DNA from: Rhabditoides inermis | Taxonomy: Eukaryota > Nematoda > Chromadorea > Rhabditida > Rhabditidae | Reading direction: 5' to 3' | NCBI GenBank assembly: GCA_963966185.1 | Contig: CAWZYM010000114.1 | Coordinates: 80,001 to 144,000 of the forward strand | Length of the DNA stretch: 64,000 bases | In this document: one piece after another, positions 11,111-25,136 of the stretch | Position numbering within the stretch: position 1 is the first letter of the stretch | How the letters are laid out: the number at the start of each line of letters is the position of its first letter | Made by a program: the position numbers and the translations under genes | Notes under the pieces: generated by a model | The model's input: the letters and a program-made list of their open reading frames with translations, nothing else | The model's database searches: none | Told to the model about the DNA's origin: nothing

Positions 11111-14100
11111 GGTGTTGCAGACAACTTGGAGGGAGAGAAAATACTGCCACGTGCGAACATAGAGAGCTGCAAGTACATGAACAAACTACTGTATTGCACA
11201 CGCACTCTGAGCCGGTAGAACAACAATTTTAGATTCATAACTATGCGAGATCATTGTACGACTATATCAGAAAGAACGCACAGTGGTCAGCTGATCATTT
11301 GAAAACCAAATTATGTAGTTTCACGTGAAATTAGCATAATCGGATCGGATCAATGAGCGAAAGAATGCGGGAGCGACAGGGTGCGATAGTCGACGCGTGA
11401 TGATAGATGATAGATGATAGTTTGATATCGCGAATTCACAAACATCAAGCCGCAATCCGGATCGCCTCGAGAGATCTCGCAGGAAAATAGTGCGCGGATA
11501 CGAGTGCGGCAGAGTGATAACAGTCAGACGGCGCGAGAGAGAGTGAGTGATTAGGAGACGGTGGGGATGGTGAGGGTCTCAAGAGTTGAAGAGGTTACGG
11601 AGGGCTCACTCTCGAGATCCACAGCCACCTTCACTCAACTGGATATTTCGCCGCGCACAAAATTTAGACACGACGCAGAATCGCATCTCAGTAATGACGT
11701 GGTGAAAAATATTTGAGGGTACCGTATTGCAACGGAGAGTGTAGTGGTGAGACTCCACTATACTACAGGCAATAAAGCGTGAGCGCCGGTGGAGAGGAAA
11801 TGAAAAAAAGAATCACTCATATGAGAGACGGAGAGAAGACACAGTGTAGATTCGATTCATATGGAGAGAAGCGAGAGGAAGGGAGAAAAAAGCGTCCGTG
11901 CACTACCCCAGATGTTCAATACATCAGCTATTACACAGATTTCGCATTACACGCTAGTGTGAACCTACAAGACAAGCCGAGCGAACAATGGAACTGTGTC
12001 CTCTTCGAAATGGAACATGGTTCGTATTCGTACTTCGTCAAAAAGTGGACTTTGCCCTCACTTCGACCTGATCTCCAATCATAAGGAAAAAGAGACTCCA
12101 TAATTCAAAATAGACACCAGAAAGGGAGGAAGAGAGTCAGTCAAACGAAAAAGAGTGACGCAATGAGAATAAATTGTACAACTTTCAAATAGAAAGTAGG
12201 GGAAACTATACATTCTACATAACACACAATAGACGTGGGTGTGGGAATCGCGCTAGCACAGTGTGTTATGTACAGCTCGTGAGATTGGCACTATTTTTTT
12301 TTTTGAAAACGCTACTTTTAGAAGCATAACTCTTCCGCGTACAGTTTACAATACGCGTGTGAAAGAGAGGGAGAGGAGAAGTAAGAGTAGGAGGGGAGGA
12401 GGGGAGGAACGTAAGGAGGAATGGTCCTTGACTCGAGTACTGCCACATCAAAACAGGTGAGTAGGAGAAGAATACAGTCACTTTATAGCCACCGAACACC
12501 CACATAATCACATCTGCATGGTTCTCTGTTGACTCGTGGCAGAGAATACCGAAAACTCTCGAACAACAGGACTGTAACTGGTTTTAGTAGAGGTCAAATT
12601 TTGTCCGACAAATCATGGAAAAATGTGCAGATAGTATAGCATCCACAGCGGGGCGGTGGGAACGTGAGGACACACAACGCAAGGACAAGGATGGCGGAAT
12701 AGTATAGATCGCATAAAGATAAGGACGTTCACTGACCACAACGGCGGCTATACAAATTGCATTCCACGAGCGTTTCGAGCGTATCACAAGAAGCTGAATG
12801 GGTATTGTGGGGATTGAGAGCGCTACGTTATGGCCATGACACGGTGAGTCAGCTGGTACGATAAGATACAAATAAATGTAACTATACGAAGAAGATCGGG
12901 GCGTCGTCACGCGTAGTGATAAGGAAAGAATGAAAGGAGGTGAAAAGCTGGCGAGGAATGTAAATATGAACATATTTGTGAAAGCTGTGATATGAAATAT
13001 TATGAGAGCTCAATCAAGCGAACATAGAAACGGATACAAAACGAATGCGAAATGAATTACGTATAGTTACACTACGCAATAGCATACGATCATTCCCGCT
13101 ATTTCTCGAGAAAAGTCTGAAAGCGAAACGGGATTCCATTGTACAGCATTCTCTCTCATACGCCTCGCCTCGAAATAAGACCGGTAGAGAGTGAAAGCAG
13201 TGTCGGAAATAGCGGAAATACGTTTCAACGTCGAAAAGACTAGAAACAAAAAAGACTAGTGAGTAAACACAAACAGGTAAACAGATCGATCGGGCCTCAG
13301 TGGCCGTATCTCGCAATGCAACGGTATGCAGGAGAGGCCCCGCCCATTATAACAATACCCAGAGGTCACTCTCTCCAAGAGTCGATCGATAATCGGACAG
13401 AGTGCGCATGACGCGGACATTTGCGCGAGAGGAATGGAGAAGAAAGGGAGAAAAAGTTGAGCTCCCGGAACCCCGCAGAACCGGTGCACCTTCTCTCTCG
13501 ACCAGCCGGTCCCGCCGGTCAGCCAAGCCCGCAGGGGCTCCGATTATCGATCGGAGCACTGACCGCGAGAGGGATTAGGCAAATTCGAGAGAGCGCCAGG
13601 TGAACGCGACTATTGGACAAACAGAGAAAGCGACAAAAGCCGAAGCGGCTTATCAGCGGACGTCGCGCATGCACATCAACAGCGTATACGAATACGAGGA
13701 GTGCATGGTCTGAACTGTCGAGTGTCATGTTGTTGCGCAACCCACGAAAAAGTCAGATCACATTGTCTGGTACGGTCACGAAGCGTTGTGTTACAAGTAA
13801 CATGACACTGAATCAAGGCCGGCGACACAGTCATATTAGACATGCCTGGAAACATCCCATTATGCATACACAAGCACGAGATCTCGCTCGCTCGAATCGG
13901 TGCGTAATGATACACGTGTTAAATGATGAATCTCCCATGGAATGTCACAAAATATATATGGTATGCAAGACACATACTGTCGAAAACCGCTCGGATTAAA
14001 AATGGGGGAGGGGATTTGCGGAAGATGGATGGCGTCATATGGTGTGAAGGCGCGCACATAATTATTGCCTGCCTATTCGAGGACAGGATATGTATGTGCG

Positions 14101-16842
14101 GCAATATCCCGCTGCAGAGAATGCCTAGAGAGTGTGCATATCGAAGAGCGTGCAGAGGCGAGGGCACTCGATGCCCAAAATTAGGCACTCCTTATACGGT
14201 GAAATGGCCTGTGGCGCATTGCGGTCGAAGAACAAGAACATGTGAACATTCCTCTTTTGCGTCCGCTGCGAGGGCTTAAGAGCTCAGCGGACAGAAGCAA
14301 TAAAGAAGGATTGAGTAAAGGGACCGCATGATCCCACCAACCTAGGTATCTCAGTAGCAATAAAGAAGCTTTTACTACTAAACTCTCCCCTTCAAAGAAA
14401 CGCTCAAATTCCTATGCTTGACGGGAGCGATAAACTCTGCTCCGTCTCCTGCTCCATAAATTTCCTGATTCTCTAGTGGTCGTTCATCAAAATATGCGCG
14501 CACCAACTCTCGAAAGTGGAGAGATCGAGGACATCGAACATCACATTCGATGAAGTGGCAACGTCACTCTCGACCTTCGGAACTTTGCGCCACGAATCTA
14601 TTTAGATTCTCTTGGAAACATAAATTACATTTGGAAGAGGATAAATTGAAATGAAGAAGAAATGGAGAAGAGTGCCGTGGCTAGACGATGTTTTCAGATT
14701 ACCTGACCACCTGTTCAAACAATTGCGCTATGAACATGCGAATTATGACGGGAAAGAGAAAACACTGGATGTTATAGTCGCCGCCTGGTGGATAGTTTCT
14801 GTTATTGCCAGCCGGGGTCAGTTGGCGAAACTCAGTGTCGAGCGAGAGAGGCCAGACAGCGCGAGCAAATGGTCGAGTGTCGCGCGGCTTCTTTGATTCG
14901 TATGCCGGCTTCTTTGATCGATATTATCGTTTGAAAGCGCGCGCTTGGGTCTCCTCACGACTAGAGGGTAGATCGAATGCGACTAGAAGGTAGATCGATT
15001 TTCTACCGTAATCTGGCGAACTATCTCCCAGAATAATATTATATGAGAGAGGCGACCGACCTTGAGCCGAGATCTCTTCTCGAAGATAACTGATTGGATA
15101 GCACAACTCGCATTTCACAACATATCGATAATGAAGTGAAAGTTGACACGACTAGCGAGAGTGCACTTTCAATGCACTTGCATACTCTTTCATTGCATAC
15201 AAAGCGCTTACTCGATCGGCAGAGCGAGAAGGGGCTCATTCTCATAATAGAGCAATGTGGGAATGGGGAGTGAGCAATCCGCTCTCGGCCTGCGGAATAC
15301 CAGCTTACATAATCGAACACTCTGAGAAAGGATGAGTCAGTGATAACACAATCACAAGATCAGAGACAACTTTGGCGATGCGCATTTACCGAACAGGGCG
15401 GAATTTGGAGAAGATGCGAATGGAACGATGTGGTGTGTGCGCAGGAAAACGAGAGAAACCGCTGGTCACATTCCAGCACCGAAAAAAAACTGTCATGATC
15501 TGGGCGAGAGAAAGGTGATTATCGAGAGGAGCAGACTGGTGGCGATATCCCTGCTGCACCACTGATCAGCTTCCATCAGCAGAGAAGCAATCAACATCTA
15601 TCTAGATTGTAGATGGTACCAGGCGGCATAGCTAAACTGGATGCGACCAACTCCCGTCCACTACGACCACTACACTCTACCGCGGTACGTGATTCTGTAC
15701 AGTTCACAATACAATGTGTGAGAATGTTTATGTACAATATGATACGATCGGTTGATTGATCAGTGTAATAATAGAGAGTGACACGTATAGAAATGTAACA
15801 CTACCGTATAACAAGGAACGAACGAGAACATACATCCGGGGTCGCGGGACAAAACACGAAAAAAGATGTACGAGGGCAGCCTTCACATAGTCCACTTCAT
15901 ACACCTGAAATATGGCTATGAGAGATAGAGGGAAAGAAAGAGAGAGAGAGAGACCTGAATCGTACTGTAACAAGAGATTGCAAGACAAACAGCCCCGGCT
16001 GTCACAAGTGTCACACATCCCGGGGATTTGAGAGAGAAAATCGCGCGCCAAGTAAACAATCAAAAAGCGCTCTTTGCAGATACAAATCCGACAATTATAT
16101 CACTACAGTTTCGATTTTTTTTTAATTTTGATTATTTTTTGTTAATAGATTGATTTATCAGCCTGGCAGCGACATCCGACATACAACGTCAGCATGATGA
16201 AAGTCACGTCAACAAGGAACTCCTACGCACCCGCTCACAAACATGCAAATCAAATTCGGCGCCACGCTTTCGCTAGAGAGATGACAGACTCGCATCGCAT
16301 TAATCAAAATCCGTGCCGACGAGATTATGGAATATGAGTACAGCATATATATGCATGATTGACTCTAATGACTCTCCCGTGTTTCGAGAAAGAGATATTT
16401 CAAGAACCATTTTAAGGCTCACAAAATATATGCAAATCAATTATATGCTAATGACAGAAGACTGAATCACTCAAGGCTCACGTGGCAGCGGAGGTTCATA
16501 CACCAGCACCACTTACAACTTACACGAAGCCACGACCACCCTCTCTCTCTCCCGGTCAGTGGAGCGTCACATCCGGTGGTGGAGAGTCGGGCGGTGGGCC
16601 AAGTGAGGAATGCACATGGAAGGGTGCAATCGAGCAGAATTGCCAGAGCAACACGCCGTCACATCGAACTTTCGCAAACATGTGCGCCGTCAAAACATGC
16701 TCTAACGTTGTCCCACAATAAATGTGTATCATGTATTGAGATTCTGGATAAAGTTTCTTTTTTGAAATGAGCAACTTCATTAAGTCAACCCCCCAACCGT
16801 TAAAATTTTTTGATTGTTTTTTTTTGTTTTTGATGTGGTCAT
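9575..16842. other. Gene-poor 7.3-kb interval
   Basis: It lies upstream of the FAM43-like start and downstream of ZNHIT1. I found no exon chain with consistent phase or a recognisable domain on either strand. It contains short GA tracts (about 9966-10001, 11070-11105), many CG-rich GCGCGC patches and a few ORFs of 80-130 codons with no familiar motif. It could hold the FAM43-like promoter, 5' non-coding exons or non-coding RNA genes, but nothing in the sequence proves this. Confidence 0.6.
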
Positions 16843-16967
16843 TCAGGAAGTAAATAATAAACAGGAAGATCTGAATCAATTTGAATTTTGAATAGACGCG
16901 TAAGAGTAGGATTGGGAAAGAACAGAAGTGGGGTATGAGGAAGATGAGACGTAATCAGAGTTCCCAC

Positions 16968-18700
16968 CTCGTGTCATTGTGGACGTCGCGGCACCGAATA
17001 CAACAGTATCTGGAAAGAAAAGGCATTGATTAATTGCTCTGCCCACACTCGTTGATACTTCCCCAATCAAGAACATCAATCACCGTAGATTGAGCGACTG
17101 ATTCCACTGACTGTAATCAAAGACATAAAACATTTTCCATTTTCTACAAACATCAGCATTGCTACGATTAGGTTGGGCATCTAGAAAATTCTGGATCTGG
17201 AGCATTTCAAAATTACAGTGTATCAAGTGATAATGCTATCACAACACAAATCACATGTTTTTCACTCTCACGCCGATTTCCGCAATCGAATTGGAATCCT
17301 GCAGAACCGAAAAATATGGGGGAAACAGTGGTGGTGATCAATCACACAGTGATGACACAGTCCATCGAGACGACGGCAAGTCTATATATCGAAGATGAGC
17401 GGTCGAGCCAACTGCGGCCGAAAACAGGGGGCTATAGAGGAAAACAAAGTCACGGCCTAACAACACGCCAATTCAAAATAGGATATTGTGAACGTGAAAT
17501 GGAACTCTACTCGTATAATTACTCGAAGCAAAATATACTCGTAATGAACCACATCTAATTGCTTTTCTAGAAACGTCATTCTCTCTCCCTCTCTCTCTCA
17601 CCTTGCTCCGCACTTGATGCACGTGTACTTGCTCGGGAGTCCGCAGGCGGTGCAGAATGGCCGCGGCGGGCAGCGCGAAGGGGGAGCGGACGCGTTCGCG
17701 TATGCCATATGCTCTGTGGGAGACGAGGAGGTGAGCTTCTGAAAACTGCTATACGAACGTTTTGCGCGTGTCCTTTTCCTCCGAGCCAAAACATCCGCAC
17801 GGTATTGCGGACATGAGCTGGGTTGATAGAAGGACACTCACGTTCTCCTCTTCAAGCAGCACGGCGAAGTTCTTGCGGAAGCGCTGCTTGGAGAATTCGG
17901 CGCGGAACTTGGACCGGCGACGCTTGTCTGAAACTACGGCATTCAGTCATCCGACTATGCAACTCCTTTTCTTTCGTCCTTTTCGCCGATGAATTAGGAG
18001 CTCTTCCACGCCAATAGTATCATTAGAGCTCAACATTGCTATCACCCAATGCCCAATCCCACTAAATGAAATTCTCTCTCTCTCCCCCCTCTCTCTCTCT
18101 TCTCTGTCTGTCACACTTCAACATTATCCCAAGATCACCATTGACCATCCCACGACGTCGACGTTCTATATCGTGTCTCTTTCCTGCTCGCTGTTTGCGT
18201 CTTTGAATGTCATTTTTGATTTTTTCGGATTTTCTCTCTTTCACAAATAGTAGTAGTAACATTTCCCTATCCAAAGATCAAAGAGCAAACCTCCCCCCCC
18301 CCCTCTCTCTCACCGGCTCCGTCTCCCTCCCCTCCGGCCGGCCGCTTCCTGCCCGCACTGCCCGCCTTCACCCCGATGTCGTTCTCGTCGAACTTGGGCG
18401 CGTGCTTGTTCCACACCAGGTGCAAGTGCGGGTCCTCCTGCACGTTGTCCTGCAAGGGGTACTGTAGGTTGAACCATGGTACAAATGTGTCAAGTGAGTG
18501 AACGCAAGCGGTAGCGGGAGTGAACATTGAATCATTGAGAAAACAAGAAGTAGAACGAACGATACCCTGTCGAGTGCCTCGAGCTGCTTGCGCATCCTCC
18601 TCATTCGCTGTGCCTCGTCGAGTACGCGAGTCGACTCGGTCGCCTCGATGCGGGACGAGTGGCGAGGATTAGCCGCCGCCGCACCACCACCACGCACCAT
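16968..18700 (-). CDS. ZNHIT1: ZNHIT1-like HIT zinc-finger protein (SWR1/SRCAP subunit); last exon uncertain
   Basis: Nuclear subunit of the complex that loads histone H2A.Z. Five exons: 18566-18700, 18314-18449, 17842-17927, 17602-17738, 16968-17009, about 179 residues with continuous phase. Diagnostic features in order: RMRRMRKQLEALDR in exon 1; NVQEDPHLHLVWNKHAPKFD in exon 2; KQRFRKNFAVLLEEEN in exon 3, which closely matches the family's RFRKNF.LLEE.N; and the HIT finger FCTACG..SKYTCIKCGARYCCIRC..VH (about 147-175). The final residues (TRCLKW in the human protein) are not clearly found. A possible last exon, 16843-16870, would add a divergent tail of nine residues. The basic Gly/Ala-rich N-terminus resembles other orthologues. 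Transcribed divergently from TM9SF2, 821 bp away. Confidence 0.88.
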
Positions 18701-19520
18701 TGTTCTGTAATGTGATAAAAATGATGTAATTTAAATGAATTAGATTTGTATAGGAGAAACAGCAAGCAAATAAAAAGTAGAAAAAAATTGACAAAATAAA
18801 TATGCGCGCGGTGAGGATTGTGCAGCTAATGCGATTTCTCACCTACAACTGACAGCACCACGCAGCACTACCGATCAATTCGCCACGTCGCGTGCGGTCA
18901 TTTTTGTTCCATTTTTGGTAAATCTGTTGGATTATTTTGTTTGTTTCGTTGTTTTACAATACCCACAAACATTTTGAGTTAAACTAGTATACATTTCATG
19001 ACGTTTCTTTGCGCTCGACGTTTGAAATTTCAAATTTACCGCGGAATGTGTAAAGAGGGCGGGGCTTGTATCATTTGCCACGCATGTGGCCGACACTCGG
19101 ACGACTTGTTTCCCGTTCCAAACCGAAAATGGACATCTCCTCGTTTCGATTACACTGCTCAACTCAACTTCACTTTTATTGGAGATTTACATATCATTTC
19201 GAGTGATAAGCTTCTTCACGATTCTTTCACTTTGAATGGCTCACTTTGCATTGCTGATTCTGATACTTCGTATCAAACTCTCTTCCCTACGAGGAAGACA
19301 CGACTGTTTATGGAAACGTCTACGCGATATCCACGCCGCAAATGCTCATTGCCTGTTTCGCAATCTTTGTTCTGTTCGTGTTGCTCGTAATTGGCTTCCT
19401 TCATCCCTTCTGGATTGTCACGAGCACACATCTGTAGCCTCGCGTTTACCGAATTATGGTGCATGCACCAAATGAACATGTGCACCGTGTACCAATGGTT
19501 ACCGTTTCCGTTGTACAGGT
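18701..19520. promoter_or_regulatory. Divergent intergenic region between ZNHIT1 and TM9SF2
   Basis: Both starts face outward from this 820-bp stretch, so it should carry both promoters. I see no clear TATA box or known operator. The pyrimidine-rich sequence ending in TTGTACAG at 19511-19518, two bases before the TM9SF2 ATG, looks like a splice acceptor and could be a spliced-leader addition site. Confidence 0.5.
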
Positions 19521-22500
19521 ATGCGACCGCTGCTTGTGTTGAGTGCCGCTCTGGCGCTGACAGCGGCCTTCTACCTGCCCGGACTCGCGCCCGTCAACTT
19601 CTGCGAGCTTAAGAACGAGAAAGCCAACTGCCCTGTGAGTCGCCTCCTCCATAATTGTCTCACAATCCGTAGTATAACCAATGTTGTATATATCATTGAC
19701 TGATCGTCACCCATTACTGATTGCCAGTTGGCTCTCGAACGGTATATAGATAGATGTTTCCTGCGATGAAAATCGTTTCAGTCGAACGTGACCCTGTTCG
19801 TGAACCGTCTCGACTCTGACCAGAGCGTCATCCCCTATGAGTACCACAGGTATGCCCTTGTTTGTTTGTGGATTTTGTCTAACAACTTACACCTGCAATA
19901 AAATCTCATTACTCATTGAGCTGTGTGATTGTTCACAGTTCACTCCTTCACATCTATTTATCCGTTTAGCGACTCAATTAGTATGAAATGGACTTTTTGA
20001 TACGACCACTCGTTCCAGCTTCGACTTCTGCATCGGTTCGGAGGATGAGTCCCCTGTGGAGAACCTCGGTCAGGTGCTCTTTGGAGAGCGCATCCGACCC
20101 TCGCCCTACAAGGTCCGCATTTTTTTCAATTCATGTATCATGTAATGATATGTAGATCTACAACAAAACTGAAGTTGAGTTGAGCAGTGTAATTGCGACG
20201 AGAAGATGTCCATTTTCGGTTTCGAACGGGAAACAAGTCCGAATTCATGTATAATGTATATTTTTGTTACGAACGTCGAACGATTGGATCATTGAACAAT
20301 GATCACGTATTTTCTAATGAGTATGACGAGGAACAAATTTTATATGTTTTATTTCAGCTCTCTTTCCTGGAGAAGCGCACGTGCTCGAAGCTGTGCACCA
20401 AGAAGTACAGCAGTGGAGACAAGCAGGTGGGAACGGGAGGGAGGGAGATGGGTTAGAGAGAGAGAGAGAGAGAGGTGTAGCATGAGTGTTTCAGTCTGAG
20501 CCCCGTCTGCGCCTGCTCCAACAGGGAATGAAGCTCAACTACCAGCACCACTGGTGGGTCGTGTTCGGATGATTGTGTGTTATAATTGTTTTGCTTGCGG
20601 AGTTTTACATTTTGAGCATCTTGCAATTTTGCAGGATCATTGACAACATGCCTGTGACGTTCTGCTTCATCAACCAGCAGAACCTCAACGTGGGTGGTCT
20701 TTGCATAATTGATTGATCGCCTCTGTTCAGGTGTGCACCACCGGCTTCCCTATGGGCTGCTACGTAGGCTCGGATGGTCGGCCGCACGACGCCTGCGTTC
20801 TCGATGTCCGTTGTTTACTTTGTTTGTTTATTTGTTTGTGCTGGTCACTATCAGACAGTAGATAGTACGAAGCCATTGGTCGAAACAGGGTTCCATTGCA
20901 TATCCACATAGCTGTGATTTCTTGAAGCAACCCTAATTTCCTTGGGGTTTTGCTCATATCTATGCGAAGACGGATCGGGATGGGAAATCCACGTTGACGC
21001 CGCGTTGCTATATTTCTGTGTGTTCACACGCTGCTGGATTGGGAGTGGGGAGAGGAGCGATATTGATCTCAAACACTCAGACTCGGTCTAGGGTGTATGC
21101 TTTGCTCTGTCCCTATTCGATGCGATCTCGAATACGGGAAAGAGTTGGTTTGGAAAGGAACTAGTATGGAGAGTAGCGACTATTGAAAAGTGAAAGATGA
21201 TTGAAGCGGAGTTAGTTTCCAGATCATAAATTAATGTTGGGTTTTATTAATAATAGCTGACAAATAGTTTATTACATTGCGCACATTCAGTACGGAAATA
21301 AATAAAAACACTACACGACGATTTTCATATGTGAAAGGATTGTTGCAGACGCGTTTCAACAAGCCGGACTCGTACTACATCTTCAACCACATTGACATCA
21401 AGATCGAGTACAGGGACATGAGCCACGACCCCAACTTCCTCGACGATAAGGTATTGAGGAGATTGAACAATGATTATTTATGTATCCTAGAGATGATTTA
21501 TTGGTCGAATTGTCTCCAATCACATTTGTTTGAGTATTAGTGGCTAGTGAAACATAATGGTGTTGGTATGTTGCTCGTTGCAGGTTGGCGGGCGTATCAT
21601 CTCTATCAAGGTGCTGCCGCGTTCGATCAAGCACCCCTCGAACGGAGTGAACTGTGCTGACTCGGCCGAGCCCCTCCCACTCGCCGCAGACGTCAAGGAC
21701 GAGCACATCACCTACACGTACAGTGTAGAGTGGATTGTGGGTAGAGCACACTTTTGTTCTGTCGCCGGGATGCCATCAATCAGTATAGTGGGATGTTCGT
21801 AGCAAATCTGGTTGCTGGTTCGTGCGTTCGTAGTAACAGATGAATTTCTTGATGAAGAAAACAATGCTAATTGTTATGATTAGTGAGTCGCGTATTCAGT
21901 CTGGCAGTTGTGTAGAGCATGCGGTTTCGAAAAACGAGAACTTGTTTAATTGCTGTGCGTTTAGCCGACGGAGGTGAAGTGGTCGTCTCGCTGGGACTAC
22001 ATTCTCAACTCGATGCCGCACACCAACATCCAGTGGTTCTCCATCATGAACTCGCTCGTCATTGTCCTCTTCCTCTCGGGAATGGTAGGGCAAGGGGTTA
22101 GAGTGACGGGGGTACGGTATGGATCACTCCCCGCATTCCAGGTCGGTATGATTCTGCTGCGCACGCTGCACCGCGACATTGCCCGCTACAACCAGCTCGA
22201 CAACGAGGTGGGCGGGGTTTCGAGAGGCGGAGCCGAAATCTAATTAATTATTTCCTTTGTTACTTCTAATAATGTACTCGAAAAGGAAATATTGTTCATG
22301 TCTGAGTTAACTGTTAACTGTATTAGCTAATGAAACGTAATATTCATAGTTGGACGCAAACCACGTTTTGGCATGTTCGGAGTTTTAACAGAGGGTTGAA
22401 ACTGCTTATGATTCTAAATGTTAAAGTGTGTATGTTGTTGTTGCAGGAGGACGCGCAGGAGGAGTTTGGATGGAAGCTGGTGCACGGGGACGTGTTCCGC

Positions 22501-24160
22501 CCGCCCCGATACGCACTACTGCTCTCCGTCTTTGTCGGCGCCGGATGCCAGACACTCATGATGGTCTCCATCACTCTCGGTCAGACACTCCCCCCCCCTC
22601 TCTCTCTCTCTCTCGTTGTCCATGTCATTGTTCCTTGTCTAGTTGCAACAGTTTATCATTACCAGTTCTTTGACTAGTTCTGAATACATGTACTGTATAC
22701 GCGTTGTTCCAGTGTTCGCCTGCCTGGGCTTCCTGTCGCCCGCCAATCGCGGCTCTCTCATGACCTTTGCCCTGGTGTTCTACATTCTGTTCGGAGCCGC
22801 TGCCGGATACGTCGCTGCCAGGCTCTACAAGGGTTAGTTCGAGGGAACGTTTGTGTGTCAGGAGCTGCGTCAACCCAGTCAATCGAGGGTGGCTAGTTGT
22901 CTATATGAGCTCCAGTGAGTTGATGCGTGTTTACGTTATGTGTTGCAGCGTTCCAAGGCCTGCACTGGAAGACGCTGGTGGTGATGACGTCATTCCTCGT
23001 GCCTGGGTGAGTGACGGGAGAGAGAGAGAGAGAGAGACGACCTCTACCCCTTGCAGCATCGTGTTCTCGATCTTCTTCCTCACCAACCTGCTTCTGTGGG
23101 AGCAGGGCTCGTCGGCGGCCGTCCCCTTCGGCACCCTCGTCGCCCTCCTCTCCCTTTGGCTCTTTGTCGCCACCCCCATGACCTTCGTCGGCGCCTTCTT
23201 CGGATTCAAGGCCAAGGTACGGATGGATACGTTGTGGGCTACGTATCATGTATGTTTCAGCCGCTGGAGAACCCGGTGCGCACGAATCAGATCCCGAGAC
23301 AGGTGCCGGAACAGTCGACCTATACCAAGACTCTGCCCGCTATGCTGATGGGAGGTGAGAAAGGGGGGGGGGGGGAGAGAGAGAGAGAGAGAGAGAGAGA
23401 TTAGGAAGAGAGATGATGCGATGTTCTCCAGGTATCCTTCCGTTCGGTTGCATCTTCATCCAGCTCTTCTTCATCCTCAACTCGATCTGGTACGTTCATT
23501 GATTGCTGGTTTGATTGATCGATCCGATCGCCCCATCGATTGTTTTCAGGGCTCACCAGACGTACTACATGTTTGGCTTCCTGTTTGTGGTGTACCTGAT
23601 CCTGATCATTACCTGTTCGGAAGCAACCATTCTCCTCTGCTACTTCCATCTATGCGCGGAGGTGAGAGATTGGGGAGGAGAGGGTAGTGGGTAGATATAT
23701 GAGGAGCGGTGACTGTCCATCAGGTCGGCAGTTGAGAGAAGGAGCGTGTATGGTGTGGAGCGTGTAGTGGGATGATGTGTGATGTGTGTGTTGCAGGACT
23801 ACCACTGGTGGTGGCGTTCGTTCGCCACGTCTGGATTCACGGCCGTGTACCTGTTTGTCTACTGTGTCCACTACTTCACCTCCAAGCTCACCATCTCTGG
23901 AATCGGCAAGTCTCCTATGTCTCCACCTTCTTCTACTTTCGTCTCTAATCATTGTCCCTTTTCAGTGTCGACCATCCTCTACTTTGCCTACACCTCCATC
24001 TTTGTTTTCATGTTCTTCATCATGACTGGTGAGTTTGAGAGGTATACGGTAGATTGGAATTGATTACGGTACTCTGTACTTGGATGTTTCAGGAACGATT
24101 GGCTTCCTGGCGACGATGTGCTTTGTACGCAAGATCTACGGATCGGTGAAGGTGGATTAA
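19521..24160 (+). CDS. TM9SF2: TM9SF2-type nonaspanin (transmembrane 9 superfamily)
   Basis: Nine-pass endosomal/Golgi membrane protein involved in trafficking and glycosylation. Twenty-one exons with unbroken phase, 639 residues: 19521-19634, 19782-19849, 20019-20112, 20358-20426, 20525-20553, 20635-20689, 20731-20805, 21349-21450, 21584-21736, 21965-22084, 22142-22207, 22447-22579, 22713-22832, 22949-23006, 23057-23216, 23261-23354, 23432-23489, 23550-23661, 23797-23905, 23966-24028, 24093-24160. It has a signal peptide (1-16), then [78 protein letters not shown] and [15 protein letters not shown], all very close to TM9SF2. It ends KVD, the family's KxD Golgi-retention tail. Intron 19 has a GC donor (G|GCAAGT at 23906); introns 3 and 7 have unusual GTCCG donors. 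Confidence 0.97.
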
Positions 24161-24486
24161 GGAGGCGGAGTTTGCGTTTTGATCGATATCGATCGACTAT
24201 CGATTGACGTGTCACACGCACCGCATGATATAATAAGACTGTCCCGCTTTATCAGATAGTATTTGTGTTGAGTGAATGAGTGTGGTGATTTGAATATTGA
24301 GAGTAGAGGTATATTCCCCATAAGGCTACGAGTTTTCGAGTGTTTTATTGACTGAGAATGTCTGGTGTTAGTAGTCTTCTGTCATCCCTCTGTTCCCGCC
24401 GCTTCAGTTTATCCAATATCATTGTTACTAATATTCACGATACCTATCGTTTTCTTTTTTGTATATTTATTTTACATGACTGTGAT

Positions 24487-24492
24487 AATAAA
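24487..24492 (+). promoter_or_regulatory. Candidate poly(A) signal of TM9SF2
   Basis: AATAAA 327 nt after the TM9SF2 stop codon, the first clear signal downstream. Confidence 0.5.
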
Positions 24493-24761
24493 CGTTGGTT
24501 TGGTTTAGTGGTTTTGCAAATGGTTTTGTAATGTCGCGTATAATTTGTACCAACCAAGGCTCGATCGAACGCGGCAGCACCCTGCTTTGAATCACTTTTG
24601 CATGCAGCAACAGTGGTGATATGAGACCGAATGTTAGTTTCTAGTTTCTAGTGTTTTATGATTGGTTTGTAGTAATTTAGCTCAATCTGACGAAAGAAGA
24701 GAAGCGGCGTCGAAATAAGATAGCAGTAGAGAAGTACCGTTAAAAGAAGAAAACAGGAAAG

Positions 24762-25087
24762 ATGGAAGATAGAGATATACATGAACTGAACGATTTCTTG
24801 CGAGATGTGAGTTTTTTTTCCTTTCACATATAATTTATAAAATCTAATCCCGTTCAGGAGTTAGGAAGTGCTTATTTGGGTGACACTCAGGATTCGTTTA
24901 GTGCATCGGAGGTTAGCATGTTATCTTTTATCATCTACGATGAGACTAGGATGCCGCTCCATCCTCCTCTCTTCCACTCGAACCAGCTGTCAGGCAAGCG
25001 ATTGCATCGGAGAAAAGGAGAACAGGGAACGCGGAAGCAGCTCGGAGATACAGACGACGCAAGAGACTCGAGGTGCGGCTATCTATC

Positions 25088-25136
<49 letters not shown>

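Noticed and set aside
14651..14896. ORF of 81 codons starting MKKKWRRVPWLDD, and others at 11779-12084 and 13923-14279
   Set aside because: No recognisable domain, no phase-consistent neighbouring exons and no codon-pattern difference from background.
16843..16870. Last exon of ZNHIT1
   Set aside because: The acceptor and phase fit, but the tail (SSCLLFTS) does not resemble the conserved C-terminus, so I did not include it in the gene.
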